64,000 nucleotides of DNA from Pseudomonas bubulae. Its GTDB lineage: Bacteria > Pseudomonadota > Gammaproteobacteria > Pseudomonadales > Pseudomonadaceae. Position 1 is the stretch's first letter, and each line of letters begins with the position of its first letter. The position numbers and the translations under genes are program-made. The stretch is from contig NZ_CP146077.1 of NCBI RefSeq assembly GCF_037023725.1, positions 2,145,001-2,209,000 on the forward strand, given 5' to 3'. The notes under the pieces were generated by a model. The model was not told where the DNA came from and ran no database searches. It saw nothing but the letters and a program-made list of their open reading frames with translations. Of the stretch, positions 33,602-44,500 are shown one piece after another.

Positions 33602-33997
33602 ATGGAAAAGTTGAACAAAACCCTGGACGAATGGAAGGCCATGCTCGACCCGGAGCAATACAACGTGTGCCGCCTCAAAGGCACCGAACGGCCGTTTTCG
33701 GGGAAATACAACGCCACCAAAACTGACGGTGTCTATCACTGTATCTGCTGCAACGCGCCGCTGTTTGACTCCAGCGCCAAGTTTGACTCTGGCTGCGGCT
33801 GGCCGAGCTTTTCCCGGCCCATTGGCGACAGTGCGATGGTCGAGATCCGTGACGTCAGCCACGGCATGGTGCGTACCGAGGTGGTCTGCGCCAAATGTGA
33901 TGCGCATCTGGGCCATGTGTTCCCTGACGGTCCGCCCCCGACCGGGCTGCGCTACTGTATCAACTCGGTGTGCCTGGACCTGGTCCCTCGCGTCTGA
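33602..33997 (+). CDS. msrB: Peptide methionine-(R)-sulfoxide reductase MsrB
   Basis: A 131-residue MsrB. Two CxxC zinc pairs (CICC near residue 46 and CAKC near 98), the GWPSF motif and the catalytic RYCINSV near the C-terminus are all visible. It reduces the R form of methionine sulfoxide in proteins. AGAGG precedes the ATG. The glutathione peroxidase gene follows 17 bases downstream on the same strand, so the two form a small oxidative-repair operon. Confidence 0.96.
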   Translation: MEKLNKTLDEWKAMLDPEQYNVCRLKGTERPFSGKYNATKTDGVYHCICCNAPLFDSSAKFDSGCGWPSFSRPIGDSAMVEIRDVSHGMVRTEVVCAKCDAHLGHVFPDGPPPTGLRYCINSVCLDLVPRV

Positions 33998-34014
33998 CTT
34001 TTTGAGGTGTTGCC

Positions 34015-34500
34015 ATGAACGATAACCTGCTCGATATTGCCTGTACCACACTGGTCGGTGAGCAAAAGGCCCTTGGCGATTTCGGCGGCAAGGCGCTGCT
34101 GGTGGTCAATACGGCCAGCAAGTGCGGCTTTACTCCGCAGTACAAAGGGCTGGAGGCGTTGTGGCAGCAGTACAGGGATCAGGGGCTGGTGATTCTGGGC
34201 TTCCCCTGTAACCAGTTTGGCAAGCAGGAGCCGGGCGACGAAGCGGCCATTTCCGGGTTTTGCGAGCTGAATTTTGGTGTGAGCTTCCCGCTGTTCAAGA
34301 AGGTCGAGGTCAATGGCCCACAGGCTCATCCGTTGTTTGTCCAGCTCAAGAGGCGTGCGCCAGGGCTGTTGGGCTCGCAGGGAATCAAATGGAACTTCAC
34401 CAAATTCCTGGTCAGTGGCGATGGCAAAAGCGTAAAGCGCTATGCCCCGACCACCAAGCCTGAGGCGCTCAAGGCCGATATCGAAGCGTTACTGGGTTAA
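34015..34500 (+). CDS. Glutathione peroxidase family protein
   Basis: A 161-residue thiol peroxidase of the glutathione peroxidase fold. NTASKCGFTPQYKGL has the peroxidatic cysteine (a selenocysteine in animal enzymes), GFPCNQFGKQEPG the glutamine motif, and KWNFTKFLV the tryptophan-asparagine motif, completing the catalytic tetrad. It probably uses thioredoxin to reduce hydroperoxides. It is the second gene after msrB. A REP element begins 12 bases past the stop. Confidence 0.95.
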   Translation: MNDNLLDIACTTLVGEQKALGDFGGKALLVVNTASKCGFTPQYKGLEALWQQYRDQGLVILGFPCNQFGKQEPGDEAAISGFCELNFGVSFPLFKKVEVNGPQAHPLFVQLKRRAPGLLGSQGIKWNFTKFLVSGDGKSVKRYAPTTKPEALKADIEALLG

Positions 34501-34512
34501 AATCGCTCTATC

Positions 34513-34672
34513 TGTAGCCGCTGACGAGTGGTACGAGGCTGCGATCGGCGGCGCAGCCGTCGCAAATCCTGCAAACCGTGTCTGTCTGGTGCACCCTGGT
34601 GCATCATTTTGCGACCGCTTCGTCGCAGTGGCGCACCATCTCGATCGCGGCCTCGTTCTACTCGTCGGCGGC
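34513..34672. repeat. REP pair (second family), one copy overlapping the kinase gene end
   Basis: A direct unit at 34513-34568 (GTAGCCGCTGACGAGTGG, ACGAGGCTGCGATCGG) and an inverted unit at 34607-34672 match each other. The inverted copy overlaps the last codons of the kinase gene and supplies its TAG stop. Confidence 0.75.
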
Positions 34673-37006
34673 AACACGGTTGGTGTCTCTGTCTCGCCTT
34701 TGCGGCACCCATACCTCAATCAACGCCGCCAGCTCTTCGCGCCGAAACGGCTTGGCCAGATAATCGTTCATCCCCGCCGAACGGCAGCGCTCACGCTCTT
34801 CGGGCATGGCATTGGCGGTCAGGGCGACGATGGGCAACTTGGGCCAGCGCCCGCGATGGCGGATTTGCCGTGTGGCTTCGTAGCCATCCATGACTGGCAT
34901 GTTGCAGTCCATCAACACCAGGTCAAAGGTCTTCTGCTCCAGCCGACTCAGCGCCTCGCCGCCGTGGCTCGCAACCACCACTTCACAGCCCAGCTTGCTC
35001 AACATGCCCTTGGCCACCAGCTGGTTGACCGGATTGTCTTCGACCAGCAGGATTCGCGCGCGGTGGACCGCAGGAGTATTCACGGTTTGAGTGCCCTGTA
35101 CCTCGCCGTCGTCCTTGAGCAGCAAATGTTGCAAGGTCTTGTACAGTGCCTGACGCGACAGGGGCCGGGCTTTTTGTTGCAGGGGTGCCAGCGCATTGAC
35201 CTGGTCACCGGGCATAAAGTTGCCATACGCGGTCACCAGCAGGATCGGCGCACTGATGGCCGGGCGCAGGCCAAACAGGCACTCGGCACAGTCGGTAATC
35301 AGTAACTGTGGATGGGTGTCGGTCAGTGAGTCGTCCTGGGAGTAGCGTGTGTAGTCCAGCCCCCACAGGGGCAAAAAACTGCCAAGCATTTCGCTCAGCC
35401 CGCTGCTCGCTGCACTCACCACAATAACCCGGCCGGACAACGGCTTTGGCTGGATGGCGGGGGTATGGCAGGGCAGGGGGAGTTCGGCGCAGAACTGGCT
35501 GCCAAAACCGACTTCCGAGCTGATGGTCAGGCGTCCGTGCATGACTGCGCACAGACTATTGGTCAGGGTCAGACCAAGCCCGGTGCCACCATACTGGCGG
35601 GTGATGCCGGCCTCTGCCTGAGTGAAGGGGCTGAAAATTCTGGCCTGGGCCTCCTGGGCGATGCCGATGCCGGTGTCGCAAACCTCGATACGTACCTGAT
35701 CGCCTTGCGCGCTGAGCCGTACATCCACCCGCCCGAATCGGGTGAATTTCAGCGCGTTGGACAACAAATTGCTGACGATCTGTCGGACCCGGGTCGGGTC
35801 CCCCATGACCAGTGCCGGAAACTGCGGATCGATCAGGCAGGTCAGTTCCACGCTGGGTGCGGCGTTCTGTGACAGCAGGTTGGCGGTATCTTCGATCAGC
35901 GTGCCCAGGTCGAAGGCAATATGTTCAAGCTCCAGTTGGCCCGCGTCGAATTTCGACAGGTCGAGAATGTCATTGAGCAGCTCGACCAGAACCTTGCCGG
36001 AGTCATGGGCAATCGACAATTGCTGGTGTTGCTCGGCATTCAGCGGGCTGTCCAGGCACAGCGCCAGCATCCCGAGCAACCCATTGAGCGGGGTGCGTAT
36101 TTCATGGCTCATATTGGCCAGAAACGCTGAGCGTGCCTGGGCCATTTCCAGGGCAGTAGTGCGCGCAGCCTCAAGCTCTTCATTGGAGTGGCGCAGTTGT
36201 TCGTTGCTGGCCTCCAGTTCCTGGGTGCGCACAGAAACAATGGTTTCCAGCTGTGCCAGGTACTCGGTCAGGGTGTTTTCGGCGCGGCGCCGGTATTCCA
36301 TTTCACGGGCCATGGCCTCGAACTGCTGATTGGCAGCGTTCACCAGTACGCCAATTTCATCGTTTTCGTGACCGCTGGGGCAGTGCACTTTCGACTGCCC
36401 CGGATCTGCGGGCTTGCCATCGCTGATCTCACGAATCACTCGCACCAGCGGCTTGGTCAGCATGACGTAAAACAGGCCCAGAAGAATAAAGGTGAGCACG
36501 ATGCTGCGAATAAAACCGCTGAGCAGTGTGACTTCCGCCCGCTGCAAAAACCGCTTGCCGAAGGGGTAGGTATCCACCTCAAGGTGCAAGACCCCCATGC
36601 TTTGTTCGGGGAGGTGATTGAAGTACAGTCGCTGGTCAAATGAGCGGTTGGCACCGAACAGAGAGTCGCTCAGCGCCCGATAACGGCCGGTTTCAGGCAG
36701 ATCCTGCACCGCCGAGAGCACCAGATAGTCGTTGTCGAGCAGTTGTGCGGCGGTGATCGCCGGTGAGCGCACCAGCCCTTGCAAAAGCTCTTGGGCAAGC
36801 TCCGAATCAAGGTTGTAGGCAATGCGTGATGCCGGGTTGTGACTGATCTCCAGCAGCGACTGGATTTCGCGATCGATGGCGGCGTTTTCACTGGCATAAT
36901 CGATGCCGATTTGCAGCAGGCTAAGCAGGGTCCCCAATATCAGACCGACCAGCACAGTCAGTTTGGCTTGCTTGAAAGACAGGCGGTGGGTGAGTTTTAT
37001 GTCCAT
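34658..37006 (-). CDS. Hybrid sensor histidine kinase with receiver domain
   Basis: A 782-residue membrane kinase. A transmembrane helix (about residues 13-36), a periplasmic sensor of about 125 residues, a second helix (SIVLTFILLGLFYVMLTK) and a HAMP region come first, then a coiled coil. The dimerisation helix follows with ANMSHEIRTPLNGLLG, then the ATPase domain (NALKFTRFG, DTGIGIAQE, GGTGLGLTLT). There is a degenerate second receiver-like stretch and an intact receiver (LLVEDNPVNQLV, DLVLMDCNMPVMDGYEATRQ). No HPt domain is present, so a separate phosphotransfer protein is needed. ATG 37006 is the likely start; ATG 37030 is possible. The ligand is unknown. The end of the gene lies in a REP element. 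Confidence 0.9.
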   Translation of the reverse strand: MDIKLTHRLSFKQAKLTVLVGLILGTLLSLLQIGIDYASENAAIDREIQSLLEISHNPASRIAYNLDSELAQELLQGLVRSPAITAAQLLDNDYLVLSAVQDLPETGRYRALSDSLFGANRSFDQRLYFNHLPEQSMGVLHLEVDTYPFGKRFLQRAEVTLLSGFIRSIVLTFILLGLFYVMLTKPLVRVIREISDGKPADPGQSKVHCPSGHENDEIGVLVNAANQQFEAMAREMEYRRRAENTLTEYLAQLETIVSVRTQELEASNEQLRHSNEELEAARTTALEMAQARSAFLANMSHEIRTPLNGLLGMLALCLDSPLNAEQHQQLSIAHDSGKVLVELLNDILDLSKFDAGQLELEHIAFDLGTLIEDTANLLSQNAAPSVELTCLIDPQFPALVMGDPTRVRQIVSNLLSNALKFTRFGRVDVRLSAQGDQVRIEVCDTGIGIAQEAQARIFSPFTQAEAGITRQYGGTGLGLTLTNSLCAVMHGRLTISSEVGFGSQFCAELPLPCHTPAIQPKPLSGRVIVVSAASSGLSEMLGSFLPLWGLDYTRYSQDDSLTDTHPQLLITDCAECLFGLRPAISAPILLVTAYGNFMPGDQVNALAPLQQKARPLSRQALYKTLQHLLLKDDGEVQGTQTVNTPAVHRARILLVEDNPVNQLVAKGMLSKLGCEVVVASHGGEALSRLEQKTFDLVLMDCNMPVMDGYEATRQIRHRGRWPKLPIVALTANAMPEERERCRSAGMNDYLAKPFRREELAALIEVWVPQRRDRDTNRVAADE

Positions 37007-37183
37007 TGGGGGTGTTGCACCTGTTTCCATTTCCTTGCGGCGTGCAAGAGTAGTCGATTCGTGGGTCAACCGGCAGGCATTACTGCGGTATTTGCGACCT
37101 GGCGATGTGAGTCGTAGTGTGGTTTGAGCTGAATGTAGGTCATATCAATATGCCATCATTGTGTATCAGTCTGAGGAAATGTT

Positions 37184-38077
37184 GTGAATTCTAATCTGGA
37201 TGCCTTTCTGCAACGGGCCGAAGCGGTCCTCGCACGTCTTGAACCCTTGCTGCCTGCTCAGCGTGAGCCGATCGAATGGCATCAATGCCTGGCGGCCCGT
37301 TGGCAGCGGGAGGGGCGTTCGGGTTACCTGATGCCATTGCAAGTCAGCCTTGATATGCGCCTTTCGGACCTGATCGGCGTCGATAACCAGCGGGATCAGC
37401 TGGGTCGCAATACCAAACAGTTCCTTGATGGTTTGCCGGCCAACCACGCTCTGCTTTGGGGTTCGCGCGGTACTGGCAAGTCTTCGATCATCCGCGCACT
37501 GCTTGCCGAGTATGGCAATGCGGGCCTGCGCCTGATCGAGATCGAGCGTGACCATCTGGCCGACCTGCCGCGGGTGGTCGAGCAATTGCAAGGTTTGCCC
37601 CAGCGCTTTGTGCTGTTTTGCGATGACTTGTCATTTGAGGCGGGTGAAAGCGATTACCGGGTGCTCAAAAGCGTGCTCGATGGTTCCCTTGAGCAAGCGC
37701 CGGATAACGTCCTGCTTTACGCCACGTCGAACCGCCGTCATCTGGTGCCCGAAAAGGAAAGCGATAACGAGAACTGGAAGAATGTCGACGGTGAGTTGCA
37801 TCCCAATGAAGCTGTGGAAGACAAGATCGCCTTGTCTGATCGCTTCGGCCTGTGGCTGTCGTTTTATCCGTTCACCCAGGACCATTTCCTGAGCGTGGTT
37901 GAGCACTGGATCGATGTATTGGCCACCAAAGCCGGTTTGCAGTGGCAGCGCGACGAGGCACTGGATATTCTGGCGGTGCGCTGGGCAACCGGGCGTGGCA
38001 ACCGCAACGGCCGTTGTGCCTATCAGTTCGCGCGTTATTGGGTGGGTTTGAAATTGTTGGAGCAAGTGAATGATTGA
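37184..38077 (+). CDS. DUF815 family ATP-binding protein
   Basis: A 297-residue AAA-type ATPase of the DUF815 family. LLWGSRGTGKSSIIRALLAE (about residues 88-107) is the P-loop, RFVLFCDDLSFE the Walker B strand, LLYATSNRRHL the sensor strand, and SDRFGLWLSFYPF the arginine-finger region. Its role is unknown; related proteins are chaperone-like. The start is GTG with AGGA six bases upstream. Its last 8 bases overlap the next gene, so translation is coupled. Confidence 0.88.
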   Translation: MNSNLDAFLQRAEAVLARLEPLLPAQREPIEWHQCLAARWQREGRSGYLMPLQVSLDMRLSDLIGVDNQRDQLGRNTKQFLDGLPANHALLWGSRGTGKSSIIRALLAEYGNAGLRLIEIERDHLADLPRVVEQLQGLPQRFVLFCDDLSFEAGESDYRVLKSVLDGSLEQAPDNVLLYATSNRRHLVPEKESDNENWKNVDGELHPNEAVEDKIALSDRFGLWLSFYPFTQDHFLSVVEHWIDVLATKAGLQWQRDEALDILAVRWATGRGNRNGRCAYQFARYWVGLKLLEQVND

Positions 38078-38552
38078 TTTGAACGCCACAGGTGCAGGCC
38101 TGAACGGCTATGGCCTGTTGCAGGCTCAGTTGGAGTCGTTGTTGGCAGATGAGCGTGACTTTATTGCCAACGCTGCACAGTTCTCGGCGTTTTTGTATCA
38201 CCAGCTCGATGATCTGAACTGGGCCGGGTTTTACCTCAATCGTAATGAGGAGCTGGTACTGGGCCCGTTTCAGGGGCAAATTGCCTGTGTTCGTATCCCG
38301 TTTGGGCGTGGCGTCTGCGGGGCTGCAGCGGCGAGCCGGCAAACGCAGCGAGTTGAAGACGTGCATGCATTTGCCGGGCACATCGCTTGCGACAGCGCCT
38401 CCAACAGTGAGTTGGTCGTGCCGTTGATCAAGGATGGTCGCCTGATCGGCGTGCTGGATCTGGACAGCCCGAGCATCGGGCGCTTCAGCGAGCAGGATCA
38501 GTTGGACATTGAAGCGCTGGCGGCCATCTTTTTGCGCTTGAGCGAGTGCTGA
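38070..38552 (+). CDS. msrC: Free methionine-(R)-sulfoxide reductase (GAF domain)
   Basis: A 160-residue single GAF-domain enzyme of the fRMsr family. It reduces free L-methionine-(R)-sulfoxide. The three cysteines of the family are present in GQIACVRIPFGRGVCG and AGHIACDSASNSE (about residues 70-112). NWAGFYL and the final DLDSP segments fit. It overlaps the DUF815 gene. The stop is only 6 bases from the end of the convergent HD-GYP gene. Confidence 0.9.
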   Translation: MIDLNATGAGLNGYGLLQAQLESLLADERDFIANAAQFSAFLYHQLDDLNWAGFYLNRNEELVLGPFQGQIACVRIPFGRGVCGAAAASRQTQRVEDVHAFAGHIACDSASNSELVVPLIKDGRLIGVLDLDSPSIGRFSEQDQLDIEALAAIFLRLSEC

Positions 38553-38558
38553 TCCGCA

Positions 38559-41513
38559 TCAGTTTTTCAGCCCGGCCTTGAGCATCAGCGCATGGATATC
38601 GACCGTATCGATTTGTTGAGGGTCAAGAAACTGCCGGGCGTATTGCAGGTAAATCTGTTCGTGCATGAACAGCGCGAACAGTTGCGGATCAATATGGGCG
38701 TCATGGCACATGGCGGCCATGATGTTCAGCGCCTCACTCAAGGTTTTGCTGCGTTTATAGGGGCGATCCGACGCGGTCAATGCCTCGAAAATATCGGCAA
38801 TTGCCATCATCCGTGCCTCCAGGCTCATTTCCTCGCGTTTCAGGCGTTTTGGATAACCGCTGCCATCCATTTTTTCGTGATGCCCCCCGGCAATTTCGGC
38901 AATGTTGCTCAGGTAGGCAGGTAGCGGCAGGCTGCTGAGCATCAGGATGGTTTGCACGATGTGGTTATTGATGATGTAGCGCTCTTCGCGGGTCAAGGTG
39001 CCGCGCCGGGTACTGAGGTTGTACAGCTCGCCACGGTTGAATTTGTAGGGTGGTACTTCGAGTTTGAAGCCCCAGGGGTTTTCGGGGTCAATCAGGTCGG
39101 CCTCGGGGCGAGTGAACAGGTGCTCGGGCTTGTCGGCCAGCAGCGACTCGGTCACCGGCAAGGCTTGCTCCTGGCGGGTGGACTGGCGTTTGTTTTCTTC
39201 CCAGGATACGCCAAGGCGATCATCCAGCGTGCGGGTCCAGGTACGGCGCGCAATGGCGTTCAAACGCTGCAGGTCTGCCTCCATCATGGCTTCCCCGCCC
39301 AGATTGCACTGGGCGACAAAAGCGAAGTCATCATCCAGCTCAAGCAGGCAGGCATCTCGCAGGTGCGCCAGCTGTTGATCGTCGCCACCCAGGGCTCGTG
39401 CCTGCCAGTAATTGACCCAGGCATCGCGCTTGAGCACTTCAAAGCGGGTGCGGATTTCGTGAATGCGGTCGTACAGGGTTTCCAGCTTGGTGGCCTTGTC
39501 GACCACATATTCCGGTGTTGTGACCTTGCCGCAGTCGTGCAGCCAGGCGGCGATACGCAGCGCCTCCCATTGCTCATCCGTGGGAGCGTACTGCTCAAAG
39601 GGTGGCTGCCGGCTCGCAGCAGCCGCCTGTGCCAGCATCAATGTCAGGATTGGAACCCGTTGGCAATGGCTGGCGGTGTACGGGCTTTTGGCGTCTATAG
39701 CCCCCGCCAGCAATTGGATCAATGCATCCAGCAACTGTTTCTGCCGAGCCTGCAGGCGCTGGCTTTCAATAGCAACGGCAGCTGTACCGGACACCGCCTG
39801 GATAAAGGCAATCCGGTCGGCCCGCAAGTGGTCCTGATCGTCAGTCGAACCACTGTCGTTCAATACCAGCACAAGAATACCCACCGTTTCGCCCTGGCGG
39901 TTGTGCAGGCGAATGCCGATCAGGTGGACACTCTGGCTGCCCAGTTCATCCATCACAGACTGCAAGTCACCCGCCTGTTCAAGGGTGAGTGAGCGGGCGA
40001 CACTGTCATGACCTTCGAAAAGCGCCCGTAACCACTCGGGGCTCTGGCTGTCGTCAGGGTTCAGCACGGGCGCGGGCTGGGTTGCCAGATCCTGGGGCTG
40101 GCCGTTGATGATCAGGCCTTTTAACTCCAGTTGAGTACTGTCGTTTTTTGTCAGGTAGATCAGCCCGGCCTCTGCCTGAGCAATCTTGAGAGTCTCGAAC
40201 AGTACGGACTGCAGCAAGGGTTCAAACCGGGTATGGGCCGAAAGGCTGGAGGTGATTTCAAAAAAGCTGGCGAGGGTTTCTTTCATGCGGCCCATGGATG
40301 CCTGCATCTGATCGATTTCGAGCACGGGCGATTGTCGTGTGAATGGATAGTTGAAATCGAACCGTCGAACCGCATCGGCTTCACGCACCAATTCGCGCAA
40401 GGGCCTCACCAGCAACCTGGAGGTCACCCACCCCATGGGCAGGCACAGCACCAGGGCGCCCAATGTCACCAGGGCCCCTTGCCAGCGCAACTGATAGGCA
40501 TCGGCCAACAGCTCGTCTTGCGGGACCATCATTGCCAATTGCAAGCCATTGGCACTGCCATCGTCCACCTTGAACCGCGAAACGACCCATTGGCGCTGGC
40601 CGTCGTCCAGGCGCTGCTGAGCATCTGCCCCTTGATTGATCAGCAGTCCAAGGGCCGGATTCAGCTCCGAGACTTTGGGCAGTTTGGTGGGGTCCATGGC
40701 GTTCAATAATTTGTTGAAGTCCGGGTAAGCGATGGCCCGGCCATTGTCGCCGTACAGAACAATCTGTGTACCAGGCGTTGTTTGATGGTCGGCCAGGGTG
40801 GCGGACAGTTGAGACAGCGTTACATCGGCACCCATCACCGTATTGGCAGTACTGCGTTTGGCGAGTGTAGTACCAACTTCGTGGGTGGTAAAAAACAGGT
40901 AGGGGCTGGTGGTGGTCTGATTTTTGTCGGCATCCTGCGCAATAAACCAGCTGCGCACGCGGGGGTCATAGAGCTCATTGGGGATGTTGCGCTGTTCGAG
41001 CTGTTTCAGATTTGCATCCAGATACAGTTTTTTTGAATTAACCGTGCCTTGCCGGGCTGCACGTGTTATCGACCATACTTCGAAGCTAGCTTGGGGTGGG
41101 GCTTTTAACTGGCGCCGGATCTCTTGATTGCGTAAAGGCCGGACCAGGAAAAAGTTGCCGTTGTCATCGCCCAGGTATAGAGCTGACAGTGTGTGGTTGT
41201 CTTCGAGTGCTTGTACAAAGGGCTGCAGCAGGCCTGTTCGAAGCTCGACCTGGTCGGTTGTGGCCGCAGAATCAAGAATTAGCAGGTTGAGCGCATGCCG
41301 TATGGGTTGATAGGCATCCAGCAGGTCATCCTGAACATCCTGTTCTATGTAGCTGAACAACTTTTGGCTGCTGTCGAGAATGATGCGGGTGGTTTGCTGG
41401 TAATTGAATACGCCCAGTACAACGCCCAGCAATAGCAACAAAAATGTAAACATCGCACTTATGTGAGCATGCAGCGGGTACTGGCGCCGATGGGAGAGCG
41501 CACTGTTGCGCAT
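38559..41513 (-). CDS. HD-GYP domain phosphodiesterase with sensory domains
   Basis: A 984-residue c-di-GMP phosphodiesterase candidate. An N-terminal helix (MFTFLLLLLGVVLGVFNYQQ), a large periplasmic Cache-like region, a second helix near residue 365 and HAMP come first. A GAF-like domain (about 430-600) precedes the HD-GYP domain, with WLHDCGKV and HHEKMDGSGYPKRL. An HE-type insertion lies between the HD and GYP parts. The full HDCGK and GYP signatures suggest activity. ATG 41513 has GGAG nine bases upstream; the frame is open 15 codons further. It lies 79 bases after the BvgS-like gene on the same strand, likely one operon. Confidence 0.9.
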   Translation of the reverse strand: MRNSALSHRRQYPLHAHISAMFTFLLLLLGVVLGVFNYQQTTRIILDSSQKLFSYIEQDVQDDLLDAYQPIRHALNLLILDSAATTDQVELRTGLLQPFVQALEDNHTLSALYLGDDNGNFFLVRPLRNQEIRRQLKAPPQASFEVWSITRAARQGTVNSKKLYLDANLKQLEQRNIPNELYDPRVRSWFIAQDADKNQTTTSPYLFFTTHEVGTTLAKRSTANTVMGADVTLSQLSATLADHQTTPGTQIVLYGDNGRAIAYPDFNKLLNAMDPTKLPKVSELNPALGLLINQGADAQQRLDDGQRQWVVSRFKVDDGSANGLQLAMMVPQDELLADAYQLRWQGALVTLGALVLCLPMGWVTSRLLVRPLRELVREADAVRRFDFNYPFTRQSPVLEIDQMQASMGRMKETLASFFEITSSLSAHTRFEPLLQSVLFETLKIAQAEAGLIYLTKNDSTQLELKGLIINGQPQDLATQPAPVLNPDDSQSPEWLRALFEGHDSVARSLTLEQAGDLQSVMDELGSQSVHLIGIRLHNRQGETVGILVLVLNDSGSTDDQDHLRADRIAFIQAVSGTAAVAIESQRLQARQKQLLDALIQLLAGAIDAKSPYTASHCQRVPILTLMLAQAAAASRQPPFEQYAPTDEQWEALRIAAWLHDCGKVTTPEYVVDKATKLETLYDRIHEIRTRFEVLKRDAWVNYWQARALGGDDQQLAHLRDACLLELDDDFAFVAQCNLGGEAMMEADLQRLNAIARRTWTRTLDDRLGVSWEENKRQSTRQEQALPVTESLLADKPEHLFTRPEADLIDPENPWGFKLEVPPYKFNRGELYNLSTRRGTLTREERYIINNHIVQTILMLSSLPLPAYLSNIAEIAGGHHEKMDGSGYPKRLKREEMSLEARMMAIADIFEALTASDRPYKRSKTLSEALNIMAAMCHDAHIDPQLFALFMHEQIYLQYARQFLDPQQIDTVDIHALMLKAGLKN

Positions 41514-41592
41514 GGGCTGATTCTCCGCTGATGTAGGCGTGCTGGTATCTATCAGCATAGTAAAACCGCGCCAACCTGCCTTTGATTGGCGC

Positions 41593-44500
41593 TCAGGTGT
41601 GCTTCGTCAACGATTCAAGTTGCAGGGCCAGCGCCTGTCCCAGTGCACGCATGGAGACCTGCACTTGCTCGCGGGCCTGCACAAGGTTAGCGGGCGTGGC
41701 TTGCTCCAGTGCCTCGCAGTTGTTGATCAGGCTTTGGGCGCCCACAATGCGGGCAGCGCCTTTTATCCTGTGGGCAATTTCGACAAACGCCTGCAATTCG
41801 CCGTTGTCAGGTAACTCAAGCAGCGTCTTGAGATCCTGGCAGTTGCTGCGGAGCAGTTCTTCCAGCAAGAGTCTTGTTCGTTCCTTGTCGCCTCCTGTAA
41901 GCGGGCTGAGAGCGTCGGCGTTGAAGGCTTCCGCGCAGTGGAATAGCGGCTCAAGCATGGCCAGTCGTTGACTCAACAGGGTCAGGCTGATGGGTTTGAA
42001 CAGGCAGTCGTCCATTCCTGCCTGCTTGCAGCGTTGCCGCTCTTCCGGTTGGGCATTTGCAGTAAACCCCAGCACGGTACATGGCCGTTGGCTGGAGGCC
42101 AGCTCATGCTTGCGTATGGCTCGAGTCAGTTCATAGCCATTCAGGACAGGCATGTTGCAGTCTGCAATGACCAGGTCGAATTTGCCTGTCTTCCAGGTTT
42201 TCAAACCTGCGGCGCCGTCGTGCTCGGTGGTAAACCTGTGCCCTAAAAATCCAAGTTGCTGGCACATCAGCAAGCGGTTGGCCGGGTGATCATCCACCAC
42301 CAGTACGTTAAGCGGATGAGCGGCAGGGTTGATTGAGGGTTCTTGTGCGGGGGGGCACTGGGACGGCGTCAGGGTTGGCACTTCAAGTTTTATCTGAACC
42401 TGGGTACCTGCACTTTCCTGGCTGCTCAGTACCAGGGTGCCGCCCATCATTTCGCACAGGCTACGGCAGATGACAAGGCCAAGACCGGCACCATTGAGCG
42501 CCAGTTGCCCGCTGTTCTGTGCCTGGGCGAAGGGCTCAAACAGGCGTGCCTGATCACGCTCGCTGATGCCGATGCCAGTGTCTTTGACGCTCAAGTGCAG
42601 TTCAGTCCGCTCAGGGGTGCCGGCTGGCAGCAAGTTGATTTCAAGCGTCACCCGGCCTTGTTGGGTGAGCTTGATCGCATTGCTGATCAGGTTGGTCAGG
42701 ATTTGCTTGAGACGAAGCGGATCGATCAGTACGTCGGGTAGATCGTCTGTTGCATCGAAACGCAGGTCGAGCGTGAGGTTTTTTTGCCGCGCCAGGCCAT
42801 CAAAAATCCGCATCACGGAGTGTGCCAGTTGGTGCAGATTGACGCGTTCCGGGGACAGGTTCAGGCGGCCGGACTCTATACGGGCAATATCAAGAATATC
42901 GCCTATCAGCTCCAGCAGGTCTTTGGCCGAGTTATAAGCAACTTCAATGGACGGGCGGTCGAGATGCCCATGGTCGGCGCGCTTGAGCGTCAGTTCAAGC
43001 AAACCGATCACTGCGTTCATCGGTGTACGGATTTCATGGCTCATGGTTGCCAGGAAGGTGCTTTTGGCCCGGTTGGCATCATCTGCCAGCTCCTTGGCCG
43101 TACGCAGCTCATCCAGTAGCTGATGACGTTCACTGATATCAATCCAGCCACCGATGATGCCCTGTACTTCGCCCAGGGAGTCCCGATAGGGAAGAATCCA
43201 GTGATAGATAGTGAGCGTTTTTTCGCCGATTCTCAGCGGGCGATCAGTCACCAGCGGAGTACCTTCACGCATGACACGCAGGTAGTCGGCCTGATAGTCA
43301 CGGGCTTCACATTCGTTGCTCAGGAGGTCGCAGGTTTGCATCACGGTCTTGCCGATGACTTCTTCGCGCCTGGCTGAAAAGGCATTCAAGTAGCTGTCAT
43401 TGCAGGTTTTCAGAACACCTTCGCGATCACGCACATAAATAGGATGAGGCGTACCGTTGACGAGCGCACGCATGAACTCGAACTGATCGCTGAGTGCACG
43501 TTCGGCCGATTTTCGTTGCCGGATCTGGCGCCGCATATAGGCATTCCAGATCAGGGACAGCAACAGTAAAAGGCTGGTGCCAATGATGAACTGGTAGAAC
43601 AGACGATGGTAATTGTGCCAGTAACTGTCAGATGCCGGCACATAGCCCCGCCAGCGGCTGTTGATAATGCCCAGCTCATCAGGCGCGATACTCAACAACG
43701 CCTTGTTGAGGATTGAGGACAACTCGCTGGCATCCCGGGCAGTGGCGAGGGAAAACATGGCGGGTTGGGTGCCGATGGTGGCACTGATTTGTAACCTGTC
43801 CTGAAACAACCCCGAGGCCAGCAGGTAGTTGGCGATGACCAGCGTACTGACTGCACCTTGCACTTTCTCTTCGGCCAGCAGTTCTGTGGCGCGATAGATA
43901 TCTCCGGTTTCTACCAGTGTTATCTGCGGGTATTGACTGCGCAGGTAATCGGTCAGGGGATTGCCTCGGGTCAAGGCCAGTTTTTTACCCGCAAGTTGTT
44001 CAAGGCTCGCAGGTTGCCCATCACCTTTTGCCGTAAGCAGGACAAAGGAGTTCACCAGATAGGGACGAGTGAAACTGAGGGCGCTTTCTCGGGAGGCTGA
44101 AGGATTGATGGCCGAGATAATGTCGGTTTCGTGCCGACTGATCATTCGGGTCATGGTGTCGAGGCTGTTCGCGCGTTGTATTTCGAAGCGCAGCCCCGTG
44201 CGCAGACGGATCATCTCCAGCAGGTCGGCAGTAATGCCTCGGAAATCTCCGCTGGCATCAAAAAATGTCAGGGGTGCCATGGTTTCGTTGACCACTACCT
44301 TGACCACAGGATGCTTGAGCAGCCAACGGGCTTCTCGCTGAGTAAGCTGCAGCTTCTGATCGGACAGTAGAATGTCACTGCCAGCGCTCCAGCGTTTGGC
44401 AATGCTTTCTTGTTCACTGTTGGGTACGGCCTTGAGTGTGGCGTTGATGATGCCTAGCAGGGGCGAGTTGTCCCGACGCACTGCAAAGCTGAATCCATGG

